In this document: piece by piece, positions 52,775 to 60,160 of the stretch
How the letters are laid out: each line of letters starts with the position of its first letter
Numbering within the stretch: position 1 is the stretch's first letter
Assembly: GCA_031288535.1 (NCBI GenBank)
Contig: JAITRF010000077.1
Span: 1 to 64,000 of the forward strand
Direction of reading: 5' to 3'
DNA length: 64,000 nucleotides
Origin: Desulfovibrio sp.
GTDB taxonomy: Bacteria; Desulfobacterota; Desulfovibrionia; Desulfovibrionales; Desulfovibrionaceae
Program-made: the position numbers and the translations under genes
Notes under the pieces: model-generated
The model's database searches: none
Told to the model about the DNA's origin: nothing
Seen by the model: the letters and a program-made list of their open reading frames with translations, nothing else

Positions 52775-53352
52775 TTCCTCTCATCCGGTTTCAGGGTAGG
52801 AGGAGTTTTTCCCGCTGCCGGTTCCGTCGTATACTTCGTGCCAAAAACTCTATCTTCCGGTTCGTCCGCTTCGTCGGGCCGGTTTGCTTCCGCTTCTTCG
52901 CGGAATATTTCCGTGAGCAGGGAGATGTTCCGTTCCGTAACCCCGACGATCAGATGTCTGTCCAGGCAGCGGATTGCCAGGATCCATTTTTTGGGACCGA
53001 GGGGGAGGCGGTTCTCAACGCGCAGCATATTGCCCTGGGACGCGAACAGTCCCGGAGCCATGCCGCGTTTGCGGATGAACCAGAGCAGCCCCCAGAGCAG
53101 GGCGACAAGCAGGCAAAGCAGGGCCAGGGCCTCGAAATAGCCGCTCCAGGACAGGCTGACGTCCGGGATTTGCCCTGCCGGGGGGGGGAGAGACGGGCTG
53201 TCCGTGGCGTTTTGCGCATCGGCCGCGAAAGAGACGCGTGCGGCGCAGAGTGCGCAGAGGATCTGGGCAAAGAAAAAAAGTCTGCCCGGTCGCTTCCGGA
53301 TTCGTAGTGCAAAGGCCGGTATTTCGAGGAGCCGGGTGGAGGAAAAGCGCAT
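52771..53352 (-). CDS. fliO: FliO-like flagellar assembly protein
   Basis: From ATG 53352 it has 193 residues: an N-terminal signal-like hydrophobic segment (RLFFFAQILCALCAARVSFAADA), a TM (YFEALALLCLLVALLWGLLWFI), and a cytoplasmic beta domain beginning GLFASQGNMLRVENRLPLGPKKWILAIRCLDRHLIVGVTERNISLL, the FliO pattern. FliO helps assemble the FliP ring. Placement between fliN and fliP supports the call. No ribosome site precedes 53352. An alternative ATG (53520), 4 bp after the fliN stop, would translate the hairpin-rich spacer. Confidence 0.85.
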   Translation of the reverse strand: MRFSSTRLLEIPAFALRIRKRPGRLFFFAQILCALCAARVSFAADAQNATDSPSLPPPAGQIPDVSLSWSGYFEALALLCLLVALLWGLLWFIRKRGMAPGLFASQGNMLRVENRLPLGPKKWILAIRCLDRHLIVGVTERNISLLTEIFREEAEANRPDEADEPEDRVFGTKYTTEPAAGKTPPTLKPDERK

Positions 53353-53519
53353 GGTCGATACGCTGTAACACTTAAAAATGTATACGGTGCAGCGTGGCAG
53401 GCGCCGGGCGGCAAGCCCGGCGCGCCGCCGAAGGCGGCGTGAGCACCGCAAAAACCGCGTCTTTTGCCGTGCGATTTTGTCGCCTAAAACGAAGCGGATG
53501 CGCGGTTCTAAGCGACACA
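53353..53519 (-). repeat. Hairpin-rich insertion between fliN and fliO
   Basis: About 165 bp separate genes that normally abut. On the minus strand it holds GCCGCC-TTC-GGCGGC, GCCGGG-CTTGCC-CCCGGC and an outer CGGTGC...GCACCG pair, followed by an AT-rich end. The reading frame of fliO is open across it. It is not similar to families A-C, and may represent another palindromic element. Confidence 0.5.
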
Positions 53520-53524
53520 TGGCG

Positions 53525-54058
53525 CTAACCCAGTTGCTTCACCCGTTCTATGGGGCTTATGATGTCCGTGAGGCGGATGCCGAATTTTTCGTTGATGACC
53601 ACCGCCTCTCCGCGCGCGACCATTTTTCCGTTCACATAAACCTCCAGAGGTTCTCCGGCCAGTTTGTTCAGTTCCACCACCGAACCCTGGCCGAGCTGGA
53701 GCAGCTCGTTGATCAGCAGGCGGGTGCGGCCCAGTTCGGCTGAAACGTCCAGAGGGATGTCCAGGATAAAATCCAGCTCGCGCCTGCCGGAATCCTGACG
53801 CGGGGCCTTGGCCTCATCGGTCAGGTCCTTGAAATCCATCACCTTCGCCTGGGCGGCGAGAGTAGCCTGTTCCTTGTCCTTTTTGACGTTGGCCTGCTCG
53901 TCGGCGGCCAAGGCCGCGGCCCATTCCGCAGCCAGGGCTTCGTCGTCGTTTTTCGCGTCGCCCGCGTTCTTTTCGCCCGCAGGGGCGGGCTGCTCCTCGT
54001 CCTCCAACGACGCCGCCCATTCCGCGGCCAGGGCGTCCTGATCCACATCGTCAGCCAT
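53525..54058 (-). CDS. fliN: Flagellar motor switch protein FliN
   Basis: The C-terminal SpoA domain (LDFILDIPLDVSAELGRTRLLINELLQLGQGSVVELNKLAGEPLEVYVNGK... and FGIRLTDIIS) is typical. It is preceded by an acidic N-terminus with two copies of ALAAEWAA followed by charged residues. The 177-residue length is long for FliN, due to that region. FliN forms part of the C-ring and binds CheY or export components. fliM, which often precedes it, is not here; fliL is directly upstream. Confidence 0.93.
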   Translation of the reverse strand: MADDVDQDALAAEWAASLEDEEQPAPAGEKNAGDAKNDDEALAAEWAAALAADEQANVKKDKEQATLAAQAKVMDFKDLTDEAKAPRQDSGRRELDFILDIPLDVSAELGRTRLLINELLQLGQGSVVELNKLAGEPLEVYVNGKMVARGEAVVINEKFGIRLTDIISPIERVKQLG

Positions 54059-54115
54059 AAAGCTTCCTTCCGTTTAGGATGAATGGCGCGGCGTACGCGC
54101 GCCGTCAAAGCATTT

Positions 54116-54613
54116 TCATTGTATGAACAAATCCGTTATGAACACCTGGCTGACCTTTCCCCGGCCCAGGATGGCGTTCAGCCTGTCCGTGATCTCGCTT
54201 TTCAGCAGAACTTTTTTTTCCGGCGTGGACAGGTCGGCGTAGGTTTTGCTCGCAAGCAGAAGCAGGATGGCGTCGCGGATGCGGGCGTTATTCCTGGCCA
54301 CTTCGTTTTTTACCTTGTTGTCGGCGGTCTCTATTTCAACGTGCAGGCGGATGAGGCGCTGTCCCAGAGGGTCGGCAAGATTGGTGACGAAGGCGGGCAG
54401 GGCGACGGTGAGGCTTGGAAGCTGGGGTGCCTGCTCTTCCTCCGCTACCGGCTCCTTGCCGGTAAAGCTTTGGATCATGGGCATGAGTCTCTCGCCGAGG
54501 AAAAAGAACCATGCAGCCGCGCCGCCTCCGCCCATGACGGCCAGGATAAGGATTATCACGATCAGCAGCCTGAGCTTGCTTTTCTTGCGGGGTGTCGCCG
54601 CTTCGTCCGCCAT
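54116..54613 (-). CDS. fliL: Flagellar stator-associated protein FliL
   Basis: A single TM (LLIVIILILAVMGGGGAAAWFFF) after a basic head, then the periplasmic SPFH-like domain (LPAFVTNLADPLGQRLIRLHVEIE, RDAILLLLASKTYADL, LKSEITDRLNAILGRGKVSQVFITDLFIQ), 165 residues. FliL rings surround the MotAB stator and increase torque. It is 18 bp after a motB-like gene, consistent with one motility operon. Confidence 0.94.
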   Translation of the reverse strand: MADEAATPRKKSKLRLLIVIILILAVMGGGGAAAWFFFLGERLMPMIQSFTGKEPVAEEEQAPQLPSLTVALPAFVTNLADPLGQRLIRLHVEIETADNKVKNEVARNNARIRDAILLLLASKTYADLSTPEKKVLLKSEITDRLNAILGRGKVSQVFITDLFIQ

Positions 54614-54631
54614 GGTCTCGCTCTTTCAAAA

Positions 54632-55366
54632 CTATATGTATGAGGCAGTTCTGGACACGGTTTTCAACAAGAGTTCGATGCGTCGGTTTTTCCGCCGTCC
54701 TTCGGCGCTTTCATCGGAACAGACGGCCTTGTCCGGCCCGTATCCGCTGATGGAAAAGCGGTCCGCCGGCACTTTGGCTTGCAGAAAGTGTTCCAAAACC
54801 GCAGCGGCCTTGAGATAGCAGCTTTCATACGGGCTTTGCGGGGCGCTTGCGGGCCGGTCGTCCGTGTGCCCGCTTATGTTTATGTCAGCGTTGAGGGCCA
54901 GAATAACAGGAGTGAGCAAGTCAAGCAACTTTTTGCCTTTTTCCTTGAGTTCGGCGCTGTCCTCCGGAAAAAGCAGGTCATCAGTCAAAACAATGACGGC
55001 GCCTTCGGGATGCGAGAGGAGTTCGATCAGTTCACTGAGTTTTTTTGAGGATGTCTCCGGGTCGGTGGGCTCAAAGGCAAAGAGCAGGTCCAGCACCTTT
55101 TGCGCGATGCCGGGAAGTTCCCTGGGGTTCTTCAAATACTTGGCTATTAGTTGGATATCTTTTTCCCTTGTCTCCAGGGAGGGGGCGGTTTTTTGCGTCT
55201 GGCCCCGCATCTGCGCCCCGATTCTGGAAACAAGGGTCTTGTCCATGCCGGACATGCTGAAGAGCAGGATGAAAAAGGCCAGGAGCAAGGTCATCAGGTC
55301 GGAGAAAGTGACGAGCCAGGGTAAGCCCGTTCCGGCGGGTTTCGCCTTTCTGCGCGCCGGGCTCAT
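54632..55366 (-). CDS. motB: MotB-like OmpA-family stator protein, second copy
   Basis: The N-terminal plug/TM region LVTFSDLMTLLLAFFILLFSMS carries the proton-channel Asp. The C-terminal OmpA-like peptidoglycan-binding domain shows ISGHTDDRP, ISGYGPDKAV and RRKNRRIELLL. Length is 244 residues. It overlaps the preceding MotB-like gene by 4 bp. Two MotB-like genes behind one motA suggest heteromeric or condition-specific stators. Confidence 0.92.
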   Translation of the reverse strand: MSPARRKAKPAGTGLPWLVTFSDLMTLLLAFFILLFSMSGMDKTLVSRIGAQMRGQTQKTAPSLETREKDIQLIAKYLKNPRELPGIAQKVLDLLFAFEPTDPETSSKKLSELIELLSHPEGAVIVLTDDLLFPEDSAELKEKGKKLLDLLTPVILALNADINISGHTDDRPASAPQSPYESCYLKAAAVLEHFLQAKVPADRFSISGYGPDKAVCSDESAEGRRKNRRIELLLKTVSRTASYI

Positions 55367-56226
55367 GGCGCGCCCGGAGTCGTTTTGGGCAGGGCGAAAT
55401 CAAATTTGAAACCCCTGTAGTACATCTCCTTTTGAACTTCCTCTTTGTCTTTCAGCTCTTCCAGTTTTTGCAGCCATTCCCGGTTGCGTTTGTCAAGGAC
55501 GAGGTCTACGCGCCGGTTTTTGCGCCGGCCTTCGGGGGTGTTTTCCGAAAAGCGGGGATGCAGGCTGCCGAAAGCCTCCATGGAGAGCCTGCCGGAATCG
55601 AGGCCGTGGCCGGAGAGGTAGAGATAAACCGCCAGCGCGCGCTGGAAAGACAGAGGCCAAGTGCTGTCCATGCCTTGGTTTTCCAGATCCACGACATAGC
55701 CTTTCCCTTCCTCTTCCCGGCGCGTTGCCGCGTGTCCCGCCACCAGCAGCGGGTATTCCAGACGCTGCAGATAGGGGAGCAGCCGGTCCAGCAGATCCGC
55801 TCCCTGCTGGGCGATCTCACTGCTTCCGGAGGTAAAGAGCACATCGGCGCCCATGGACAGAATCTGGACGTGTTTGTTTTCCTGAAAGTCCAGGTTGTCT
55901 CCGATGGCGTCAAAGAGCAGGTCCCGCAGGGGAGAGAGGTCGTTCTGATAATCTTTGGCTGGGGGCGGGTCCTGGGGGATGCGGGCGGGGGCGCTGCCTT
56001 CCCCGGTCGTCGCATCCGGCTGAACCTTGGGCGGGGTCATTTCCGGAAGTGAGGTTTTGCGGCTTGAAAAGCTGGAGGATACGGAGTTTATGGCCGCGAC
56101 TTTGGCTTTTTCGTCAATGACCGAGCCGGCGGTCAAAAATACAAAGAAAGTGAAAAGCAGGGTGACGAGATCCGTGTAGGTCAGCAGCCATGCGGGGCGG
56201 GGCGGGACGGGGCGGCGTTTGCTCAA
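55363..56226 (-). CDS. MotB-like OmpA-family stator protein, first copy
   Basis: It has the same architecture as the downstream copy, with TM WLLTYTDLVTLLFTFFVFL (channel Asp present), a longer Pro-rich linker, and an OmpA-like domain (VAGHAATRREEEG, AFGSLHPRFSENTPEGRRKNRRVDLVL). In NxGHxD the Asp is replaced by Ala in GHAAT, which may alter peptidoglycan binding. Length is 287 residues. It overlaps motA by 4 bp and is not a recent copy of its neighbour. Confidence 0.9.
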   Translation of the reverse strand: MSKRRPVPPRPAWLLTYTDLVTLLFTFFVFLTAGSVIDEKAKVAAINSVSSSFSSRKTSLPEMTPPKVQPDATTGEGSAPARIPQDPPPAKDYQNDLSPLRDLLFDAIGDNLDFQENKHVQILSMGADVLFTSGSSEIAQQGADLLDRLLPYLQRLEYPLLVAGHAATRREEEGKGYVVDLENQGMDSTWPLSFQRALAVYLYLSGHGLDSGRLSMEAFGSLHPRFSENTPEGRRKNRRVDLVLDKRNREWLQKLEELKDKEEVQKEMYYRGFKFDFALPKTTPGAP

Positions 56227-56987
56227 CGGCTGTCTCCGCGCTCTTTCGGCGATTGGAAGCAGGACAGCTTTTCCATGATTATGCGCGGGTTTTCCCCTCT
56301 GGATATGGCCAGAACCCCTTCCATCTGCATCTCCATGAGCTTGATTTCTTCCTTGGACTTGTGCCGGAGTTTTCCCACCATGGGCAGGAAGACGAAATTT
56401 GCGAGCAGGGAGCCGTAGAAAGTCGTGATCAGGGCCAAAGCCAGACCGGGGCCGATGGCACTCGGCTCGTCCATGTTTTTCAGCATCTTGACGAGGCCGA
56501 TTACCGTGCCCAGCATGCCTATGGCCGGGGCGTACGAGGCAAGGGCGTCGGCCATTTCAATGCCGGTCTCGTGCCGGGCTTCGGTATTGGCAATCTCCGT
56601 TTCCATGATGTTCTGGATGACTTCCGGTTCCAGCCCGTCCACGGCCAGATTCAGGCCCTTGCGCAGATAGGGGTCCTCAATTTCCCGCACGTTTTCTTCC
56701 AGAGCCAGGATGCCGTCGCGTCGGGCCTTCTGGGCGTACTCCATGAAATTGTCTATGATTCGGTTTGCGGAGAGTCCCCCGTCCCTGATCATCTTGCCGG
56801 CAAGCGCGCTTATGGTGCGTACCGTGCCGAACGGGTACTGGGTGAGGACTGCGCCTACGGTCCCGCCGAGAACCAGCAGAAAGGAGGGCAGGTCGATGAA
56901 AAGCATGAAGTCCCCGCCCCCCACGGCAATCGCCGCGGCGATCATGCCGAAGGAGACGAGCGCGCCGATGATCGTTGTCTGATCCAT
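56223..56987 (-). CDS. motA: MotA stator protein
   Basis: Four TM helices with the MotA/TolQ/ExbB pattern: GGDFMLFIDLPSFLLVLGGTVGAVL at the N-terminus, and YAPAIGMLGTVIGLVKMLKNMDEPSAIGPGLALALITTFYGSLLANFVFLPM at the C-terminus, where the Pro and Ala/Thr residues of the ion path lie. Length is 254 residues. It heads the motility group motA-motB-motB-fliL-fliN-fliO-fliP-fliQ. yggS is 26 bp upstream on the same strand. Confidence 0.95.
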   Translation of the reverse strand: MDQTTIIGALVSFGMIAAAIAVGGGDFMLFIDLPSFLLVLGGTVGAVLTQYPFGTVRTISALAGKMIRDGGLSANRIIDNFMEYAQKARRDGILALEENVREIEDPYLRKGLNLAVDGLEPEVIQNIMETEIANTEARHETGIEMADALASYAPAIGMLGTVIGLVKMLKNMDEPSAIGPGLALALITTFYGSLLANFVFLPMVGKLRHKSKEEIKLMEMQMEGVLAISRGENPRIIMEKLSCFQSPKERGDSR

Positions 56988-57013
56988 GTCGGAAACTCCG
57001 TAGCGCCCGCCAG

Positions 57014-57781
57014 TCAGACGCGGCCGCGCATCCCGAAAATATCCGTTCCGATGCGCAACAGGGTTGCGCCTTCTTCCACCGCTGTCTCAAAATCGCCCGA
57101 CATGCCCATGGAGAGATGGGGCAGGGGCAGGGAGCAGAGCGTTTCCATCTTGTCCCGCAAGGTTCTGAGCATAATGAAATAGGGCCTGGAGTCCTCGACT
57201 GTCCCGGGAAGAGGCGGCAGGCACATGAGGCCTTGCACGCGGATGCTCGGCATCGCGCGCGCGGCGTTCAGCAAATCCTCCAGCCCCTCCGGCGCGACTC
57301 CGTGTTTCTGCGCCTCGCGTCCCACGTTCACCTGGACGAGCACGTCCTGGGGCGGCAAGGGCGGCGCGTTCCCGGCCAGATCTTCCGCCTTTTTTTTCTC
57401 CCAGGCCTTTTGCAGCGCTTCGGCAAGGCGCACGGAATCCAGAGAATGGATCAGTTCGAAGGGGCCGATTACTTCCCTGCTTTTTCTGCTCTGCACGTGC
57501 CCGATGAAGTGCCAGGCGGGCGGGTGCGTTTGGGGCATGGAGGACAAGAGCCGTTCCACCAAGGGAATTTTTTCTCCGGCCTCACTGGCGTAGCTTTCCC
57601 CGAAAAGCGCGCGGCCTTTGCCCGCGGTCTGCCAGTAGGCGCACAGTTCCACCACGCTAGCGGCCCCGTGCGTTTTGGAGACGGCCACCAGTTCCAGGTT
57701 TTCCCTGTCTCTGCCCGAGCGGGAAAGGGCTTTTTCCAGGCGTTCGCACACCGCGTCAAAACGTTCGGTTAAAGCGCTCAA
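57014..57781 (-). CDS. yggS: YggS/PROSC-family pyridoxal-phosphate homeostasis protein
   Basis: The PLP-binding TIM barrel shows LELVAVSKTHGAASV (PLP Lys in SK), GRALFGESYASEA, WHFIGHVQSRKSREV, and LSMGMSGDFETAVEEGATLLRIGTDIFG. The family binds PLP without catalysis and keeps amino-acid pools balanced. I start at TTG 57781, since AGGAG lies 6 nt upstream and the residues before it are encoded by a hairpin-rich spacer; this gives 255 residues, close to the family size. The track start (58090) is not credible. Confidence 0.9.
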   Translation of the reverse strand: MSALTERFDAVCERLEKALSRSGRDRENLELVAVSKTHGAASVVELCAYWQTAGKGRALFGESYASEAGEKIPLVERLLSSMPQTHPPAWHFIGHVQSRKSREVIGPFELIHSLDSVRLAEALQKAWEKKKAEDLAGNAPPLPPQDVLVQVNVGREAQKHGVAPEGLEDLLNAARAMPSIRVQGLMCLPPLPGTVEDSRPYFIMLRTLRDKMETLCSLPLPHLSMGMSGDFETAVEEGATLLRIGTDIFGMRGRV

Positions 57782-58105
57782 AGCTTTCTCCTGCCGCAGG
57801 CGTCGCCGGAGCGCATTCGGGAAAAGATTCGCCGGCGCGCGTTGCGCGGGCAAAGCGCGTCCGGCCCGCGCACCCGGCGAAGCAGCTCCGCATTGCGTCG
57901 CCGGGTGCATTTTATTTGGACAGCCGCAGGCAACGCCTGCCTTTTGCGAAACCTGCGGTTTTGGCGCTTGCCCTGGCAAGCGCAATTCCGATTCCTGATG
58001 AAAAAATTCATACGGAATCGGAGTCATGTACCCTCGGCAAAGCCGGGGGCTTACCAATTTTTTGTTAACCCGCTCTGATCCTCCGGACAAAGCGTCAGCC
58101 GGACC
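57782..58105. other. Hairpin-rich intergenic region between era and yggS
   Basis: No gene is credible. At least five inverted repeats crowd 324 bp: GCACCCGGCGA...TCGCCGGGTGC (57870-57908, with ATTTTATTT on its right), GCAGGC-AAC-GCCTGC, GCGCTTGCC-CT-GGCAAGCGC (57964-57983), CCGATTCC...GGAATCGG (57988-58021) and CTCGGC-AAA-GCCGGG followed by AATTTTTTG. Their T-rich flanks point to the plus strand, against the direction of both neighbours. Confidence 0.5.
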
Positions 58106-59047
58106 TTACAGGTCGGTCATTCCCGCGGCCGGATCGAGGCTGTGCAGGAATGCCTGGTCTTCGGCCCAGTTTTCCTTGATCTTGACCCAAAGCTGCAAAT
58201 GCGCCTTGCGCCCCAGCAGTTCCATGATTTCCTTGCGCGCAGTCTGCCCGACCTGCTTTATATTGCGTCCGGCACGGCCGATTACCATGGCCTTGTGTGT
58301 GCTTTTCGCAACATAAATCACCGCATGGATCGTCACGTGGCCGCTTTTTGCGTCCTCCTCCCAGGCCTCGATGTCCACGGCCGTGGAGTAGGGCAGTTCC
58401 TGGCGCAGAAAGAGAAACAGCTTCTCGCGTATTATTTCCGCGGCCATGAAACGCAGGGGGAGGGTGGAGAGCATATCTTCCGGGAAAATGGCGGGTGATT
58501 CCGGCAGGGCTTTTTTGACGGCCGTAAGCAGTTGCGGCAGGCCTTCTCCGCTTGCGGCCGAAACCGGGAAGATCTCCGCGTCCGGCCAAGCCGCATTTGC
58601 GGCTTCAAGCAGGGGGAGAAGGCGGGATTTGTCGCCGAGCAGGTCCACCTTGTTGGCTATGATGAAGACTGGTCTTGTTTCGTCGGCTGTGGCGCTACGC
58701 AGGGAAGCGGTGTCGTTTGCGAAAAAGTCCGGATGTCGGGCGTAGAGGTCGGCGTCGATGATTATCCCCAGAACATCGGCGGATTCCAGGGACTGCCAGG
58801 CGGAGTGGACCATCGCGCGGTTCATTTTGCCGCGCAGTTTGTGAATGCCGGGCGTGTCCACGAAAATCACCTGGGCGTCTTTTTCGGATAGAATGCCGGT
58901 AATCCGGTTGCGCGTGGTTTGCGGCAGGGGCGACACGATCGCCACTTTCCGCCCCAGGCATTTGTTCAGGAAAGTGGACTTTCCGGCGTTGGGAGGTCCG
59001 ATGAGGGCGACAAGCCCGCATTTGAAGGGAGGGAGGGTCGTGGACAT
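58106..59047 (-). CDS. era: GTPase Era
   Basis: Era helps 16S rRNA maturation and 30S assembly. The G domain has GPPNAGKSTFLNK, QTTRNR, DTPGIHK, NKVD and SAASGEG. The KH domain has VIGRAGRNIKQVGQTARKEIMELLG. Length is 313 residues. Its start codon directly follows repeat C2, which forms most of the leader. Its 3' end faces the hairpin-rich spacer before yggS. Confidence 0.96.
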   Translation of the reverse strand: MSTTLPPFKCGLVALIGPPNAGKSTFLNKCLGRKVAIVSPLPQTTRNRITGILSEKDAQVIFVDTPGIHKLRGKMNRAMVHSAWQSLESADVLGIIIDADLYARHPDFFANDTASLRSATADETRPVFIIANKVDLLGDKSRLLPLLEAANAAWPDAEIFPVSAASGEGLPQLLTAVKKALPESPAIFPEDMLSTLPLRFMAAEIIREKLFLFLRQELPYSTAVDIEAWEEDAKSGHVTIHAVIYVAKSTHKAMVIGRAGRNIKQVGQTARKEIMELLGRKAHLQLWVKIKENWAEDQAFLHSLDPAAGMTDL

Positions 59048-59185
59048 TCAGGCGGTCCCCCGCGTTGAAAACTTCGTTTTTCAGCGCGGATGTCTGTAAA
59101 TATTGTCTTATATGGCTTCCGTCGCCGCCCGGCAGGGCGGCGAAATGCCGTCCCGGCGATACGGAAAACCGCGTTTTCCGGCGTT
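59048..59185 (-). repeat. Family C repeat, copy C2, upstream of era
   Basis: On the minus strand TTTACAGACATCCGCGCTGAAAA continues to the era start codon, matching C1 over about 45 bp (read as LQTSALK in one frame of both). Upstream, GGCGATACGGAAAACCGCGTTTTCCGG (59155-59181) parallels the C1 palindrome CGGAAACCGCGGTTTCCG. CCGCCC-GGCA-GGGCGG lies between. The era promoter must lie within or beyond it. Confidence 0.55.
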
Positions 59186-59269
59186 GCGATCCTGTCAAAA
59201 ACCACTTGGGAGGTGATTTTGAAATGAGTTCTAGTCGTTTGCCTCTGCCTTGTCAATCGTGTTACGTTA

Positions 59270-59420
59270 CCAGAATCCACCACGCATAGACACAACATGG
59301 TGTAAAAATTACTATTTTTCTAAAAGCTTTGGCGAAGCACCATTCCTCCACAGGGGCGCTTACCCATGTGTTTTTATTAATATAATAACAATTTTCTCTT
59401 ATTTGCGTGGTGGATTATGG
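59270..59420. mobile_element. MITE-like element, copy 2 (151 bp)
   Basis: CCAGAATCCACCACGC at the left and GCGTGGTGGATTATGG at the right are terminal inverted repeats with one mismatch over 16 bp. The interior aligns with copy 1 (323-471). GTTA flanks both ends directly (59266-59269 and 59421-59424), a possible 4-bp target duplication. It lies between era and nrfH and contains no gene. Confidence 0.8.
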
Positions 59421-59695
59421 GTTAGAGCGCGTTGCGGTTGCCATCTGCACTCTCGATAGATATTTAAATGAGTTACTATCGAGTGGGGTCCGGTGGAAAT
59501 CATTATCGTTGCTGTCGTCATCCGTACGGCTCGAAGACTCGCCTACGGCTGACGCTCCTCCGGCGGGGCTTCGGGCGGATCCCCAAGTAATCTGCGCTTC
59601 CCTGTAAATTCCCAACCTGGAAAGGGGTTGTTAGGACGAAAGGAACATGTTTTTTTGGATTGTAGAAAAGTCCAACATGTCGCCAAGGAGGGCCA
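59421..59695. other. nrfH upstream region
   Basis: No gene is seen. CTCGATAG...CTATCGAG (59452-59483) forms an 8-bp stem. Nearer nrfH, ACATGT occurs twice (59645 and 59674 region) around TTGGA...TCCAA, which together could form a leader hairpin before the AAGGAGG ribosome site. No clear FNR, HcpR or NsrR box was identified. Confidence 0.5.
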
Positions 59696-60160
59696 ATGCC
59701 GAATGCAGACAGACACGGAAGAGGAGGCTTTGCGATCCTGGCGTTTATTGCCGGGGCGGCTGTGCTGCTGTGCGCGTCTTACAGCGTAAAGGCAACGGAC
59801 GGGCCGGGATTTTGCGCAAGCTGCCACTCCATGGGAGAGCAGGCTTGGACGCATGCCCAGAGCGTGCACGGGCAATTTGACTGTAACGAGTGTCATACCC
59901 CGGCGGCTTTGGGCGCCAAGCTTCCCTTTAAGGCCAAGGTAGGCATTAAAGACATCATCGCCAACACCACCGGCGTGCCGGATGCCATTCACAGCAGCAA
60001 GGAAATGAAGGATATACTCCAGGCCAACTGTCGGCGCTGTCATCTCGGCAGCACCATGGGGGTGGCCATGGATGTGAAACCTTATTGTGTTGACTGCCAC
60101 CGCTCTGTGCCGCACAACCGGATGATCCCCATTGACAAAAGGAAGGCCGCCGATGCTTAA
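59696..60160 (+). CDS. nrfH: Cytochrome c nitrite reductase membrane subunit NrfH
   Basis: NrfH is a tetrahaem quinol oxidase of the NapC/NirT family that passes electrons from menaquinol to NrfA. One N-terminal TM (FAILAFIAGAAVLLCASYSV) is followed by CASCHSM, with the Met ligand of haem 1, then CNECH, CRRCH and CVDCH. The 154-residue length matches Desulfovibrio NrfH. AAGGAGG precedes the ATG. Its 3' end overlaps nrfA by 8 bp. It faces the periplasm. Confidence 0.97.
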   Translation: MPNADRHGRGGFAILAFIAGAAVLLCASYSVKATDGPGFCASCHSMGEQAWTHAQSVHGQFDCNECHTPAALGAKLPFKAKVGIKDIIANTTGVPDAIHSSKEMKDILQANCRRCHLGSTMGVAMDVKPYCVDCHRSVPHNRMIPIDKRKAADA

